From contig DHVE01000130.1 in NCBI GenBank assembly GCA_002412495.1, forward strand, positions 1-7,874: 7,874 nucleotides of DNA, in the 5' to 3' direction. The position numbers and the translations under genes are program-made. Of the stretch, positions 6,269-7,874 are shown one piece after another (position 1 is the first letter of the stretch; each line of letters opens with the position of its first letter). Source of the stretch: Betaproteobacteria bacterium UBA5216 (GTDB taxonomy: Bacteria > Pseudomonadota > Gammaproteobacteria > Burkholderiales > SG8-41). The notes below the pieces were generated by a model. That model was given only the letters and a program-made list of their open reading frames with translations, had not been told where the DNA came from and ran no database searches.

Positions 6269-7266
6269 CCCATGATTTGCACGTGCGAATCTTTCGGTTA
6301 ACGCGGTGTACGTTTTTATGGTTATTGCCGCCATGCCTGTGGCTTTTCAGCGCGGGCGTGGTATTCGGTCAATCTTTTCCCATGCGCCCGGTGCGCATGG
6401 TGACCGCCGAAGCAGGCGGCGGATCCGATCTGGTTTCCCGGCTGCTTGCGCAATCGCTGGTCGGCGTCTGGGGGCAGCAAGTCGTCGTCGATAATCGCGG
6501 CACGGCGGGCGGCGCGATCGCGGCTGAAATCGTGGCGAAGGCGCCGCAGGATGGCTATACGCTGCTCCACTACGGCAGCAATATCTGGCTGTTGCCGTTT
6601 TTGCGTAAATCGCTGCCCTACGATCCCGTAAGAGATCTGGCGCCGGTGTCGTTGACCGCGCGGGCGCCCAATATAATTGTTGTGCATCCCGCGCAACCCA
6701 TTAAATCCGTTGCGGAGTTAATCGCCTTCGCCAAAGCCAAGCCGGGCAGCCTCGGCTATGCGTCCGGCGGCACGGGTTCTACGCCGCATCTTGCCGCGGA
6801 ATTGTTCAAGGCCATGGCCGGTGTCGATATCGTACGTATTCCGTACCGCGGCGGCGGTCCGGCACTGAACGATTTGCTCGGCGGCCAGGTGCCCTTGATG
6901 TTTCCGGTGGCCGCCGCGGCGCTGCCCCATGTGAAATCGGGCCGTTTACGCGCGCTGGCGGTCACCAGCGCACAACCGACCGAGCTCGCGCCCGGCATTC
7001 CCACCGTGGCGGCCTCGGGCCTGCTCGGCTATGAGTCGGTTTCCATTCAAGGCTTGTTCGCCCCGGCGGGCACATCGCCGGTGCTGATCAACGCATTGAA
7101 CCGGCAAATCGTGCAAAATCTTCAGACACCCAATCTCAAAGAGAAATTTTTTGCCATGGGCATCGAAAGTGTCGGCAGCAGCCCGGACGCGCTGGCTGCC
7201 ACCCTCAAATCCGAAATGGTGCGCCTCGGCAAGGTCATCCGCGATGCCGGCATACACGATGAATAA
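6265..7266 (+). CDS. Bug/TctC family tripartite tricarboxylate transporter substrate-binding protein (Bug-4)
   Basis: This 333-residue periplasmic receptor starts, in my reading, at the ATG at 6265, whose ATGA overlaps the Bug-3 stop; a further in-frame ATG at 6226 would give a 13-residue extension inside Bug-3 and is less likely. A purine-rich stretch (GGCGGGG) about 10 bases upstream may help ribosome binding. The signal peptide is long and Trp/Leu-rich, with a basic n-region and cleavage probably at VFG|QS after residue 35. Family blocks are EAGGGSDLVSR (49-59), then GQQVVVDNRGTAGG, DGYTLL, LPYDPVRDLAPVS, HLAAELF and IPYRGGGPALNDLL. The loop after NR is GTAGG rather than PGAGG. Shared stretches (IWLLPF/IWLSPF, AGRL/SGRL..VTSAQP, GYES, GKVIR.AGI) make it the closest relative of Bug-2 in the window. 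It overlaps Bug-5 by 8 bases. Confidence 0.92.
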   Translation: MTHDLHVRIFRLTRCTFLWLLPPCLWLFSAGVVFGQSFPMRPVRMVTAEAGGGSDLVSRLLAQSLVGVWGQQVVVDNRGTAGGAIAAEIVAKAPQDGYTLLHYGSNIWLLPFLRKSLPYDPVRDLAPVSLTARAPNIIVVHPAQPIKSVAELIAFAKAKPGSLGYASGGTGSTPHLAAELFKAMAGVDIVRIPYRGGGPALNDLLGGQVPLMFPVAAAALPHVKSGRLRALAVTSAQPTELAPGIPTVAASGLLGYESVSIQGLFAPAGTSPVLINALNRQIVQNLQTPNLKEKFFAMGIESVGSSPDALAATLKSEMVRLGKVIRDAGIHDE

Positions 7267-7874
7267 AACTCAGACTTTTAAGCAGGTGCTCGCGGCGGCA
7301 ATGTGGCTCGCGATCGTGGGCACGGTGCACGCGCAGGCGCCCGCGTATCCCGTCAAACCAGTCAAGGTTATCGTGGCGCTCGCCGCCGGCTCCGGCGCCG
7401 ATATCGTGACACGCATCTACACCGCCCGGCTCGGTGAAATTTTTTCCCAGCCATTCGTGATTGAAAATCGCGGCGGCGCGGGCGGCAATATCGCGGTGGA
7501 AGCAGGCGCGCGCCTGCCGCCGGATGGTTACAACCTGCTCGCCATAGCAGCGGGGCAGGTCATCAATACCGCGCTGTATCCGAAGTTGAACTACAACCTG
7601 GAAAAGGATTTTGATGCAATCGGTCTGATGGCGGCGGCGCCGCTGATACTGGTGGTGCATCCCTCGTTGCCGGTGAAAAACGTCAAGGAACTCATTGCTT
7701 TCGCCAAGGCGCGGCCCGGCAAACTGTATTACGCCTCGTCGGGCAACGGCAGCTCGCCGCATCTGGCCGCTGAAATGTTCAAGATGCATGCGGGCGTCGA
7801 TATCGTTCACGTGCCGTATCGCGGATCACCGCAAGCAGTGACCGATCTCATCGCGGGCGAGACCAGCCTGGTGC
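7259..7874 (+). CDS. Bug/TctC family substrate-binding protein (Bug-5), truncated by window end
   Basis: The ATG at 7259 lies inside the last codons of Bug-4 (8-base overlap) and opens a frame that continues past base 7874. It gives 205 residues of an expected 320-330, so the C-terminal third is missing only because the window ends. The start MNKTQTFKQ, hydrophobic core and VHA|QA cleavage after residue 25 form a typical Sec signal peptide, which confirms the start. Mature blocks are LAAGSGADIVTR (41-52), FVIENRGGAGGNIAVE (66-81), PDGYNLL (88-94), the HPSLPVKNVKELIAFAKARPG block (134-154), SPHLAAEMF (166-174) and VPYRG (185-189). GSGAD replaces the GGGxD loop. YPKLNYNLEKDF (107-118) replaces the LPYDPVRDF form of the other four, so it is the most divergent of the five. 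No Shine-Dalgarno is obvious; coupled translation is likely. Confidence 0.92.
   Translation, partial: MNKTQTFKQVLAAAMWLAIVGTVHAQAPAYPVKPVKVIVALAAGSGADIVTRIYTARLGEIFSQPFVIENRGGAGGNIAVEAGARLPPDGYNLLAIAAGQVINTALYPKLNYNLEKDFDAIGLMAAAPLILVVHPSLPVKNVKELIAFAKARPGKLYYASSGNGSSPHLAAEMFKMHAGVDIVHVPYRGSPQAVTDLIAGETSLV

Noticed and set aside
6304..6369. Possible lipoprotein signal in Bug-4 because of Cys15 and Cys24
   Set aside because: Neither Cys is preceded by a lipobox; a Sec cleavage site before Gln36 fits better and matches the other four receptors.
7235..7810. A 191-codon minus-strand open frame opposite Bug-5
   Set aside because: It mirrors a clear receptor gene with signal peptide and PYRG motif; its own product shows no domain.
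1..7874. Search by eye for CRISPR repeats, insertion-sequence ends, tRNA or rRNA genes
   Set aside because: No regularly spaced repeats, transposase fragments, long terminal inverted repeats or RNA gene structures were seen.

Overview
The window comes from a GC-rich (roughly 60% by eye) bacterial chromosome. It is most like Betaproteobacteria of the order Burkholderiales: it carries five periplasmic solute-binding proteins of the Bug/TctC (tripartite tricarboxylate receptor) family, an expansion typical of Bordetella, Cupriavidus and relatives, next to a YaeQ gene. No rRNA, tRNA, CRISPR array, transposase or phage gene is visible. The genus cannot be fixed from the sequence.

Layout. Bases 1-378 (+) hold the C-terminal part of a YaeQ family protein. 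It converges on a minus-strand operon that reads leftwards from about 3182: a dienelactone hydrolase family protein (3182-2487), Bug-2 (2479-1472) and Bug-1 (1417-419). Bases 3183-3357 are a non-coding divergent region that should hold the promoters of both operons. A plus-strand operon runs rightwards from 3358: an alpha/beta hydrolase (3358-4443), a short-chain dehydrogenase/reductase-like protein (4486-5277), Bug-3 (ending 6268), Bug-4 (6265-7266) and Bug-5 (7259 to the window edge, truncated).

How the genes may work together (inference). The two operons have the same plan: one or two cytoplasmic enzymes first, then tandem periplasmic binding proteins. The enzymes (two hydrolases and an SDR-fold protein) suggest breakdown of an ester, lactone or similar carboxylate compound. 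The Bug proteins would capture carboxylates or related small molecules in the periplasm. No TctA/TctB membrane subunits and no regulator lie in the window, so the receptors either use transporters encoded elsewhere or act as sensors.

The most notable points are: the mirror-image operons with five Bug genes; an SDR whose catalytic Asn-Ser-Tyr-Lys tetrad appears to be replaced throughout; two enzyme/Bug junctions where a 2-3 codon mini-ORF links the upstream stop to a non-ATG start; and one pair of Bug proteins that are closer to each other across the divergent operons than to their own neighbours. I see no clear evidence for a wholly new type of system. This looks like an accessory catabolic/uptake locus with some unusual details.
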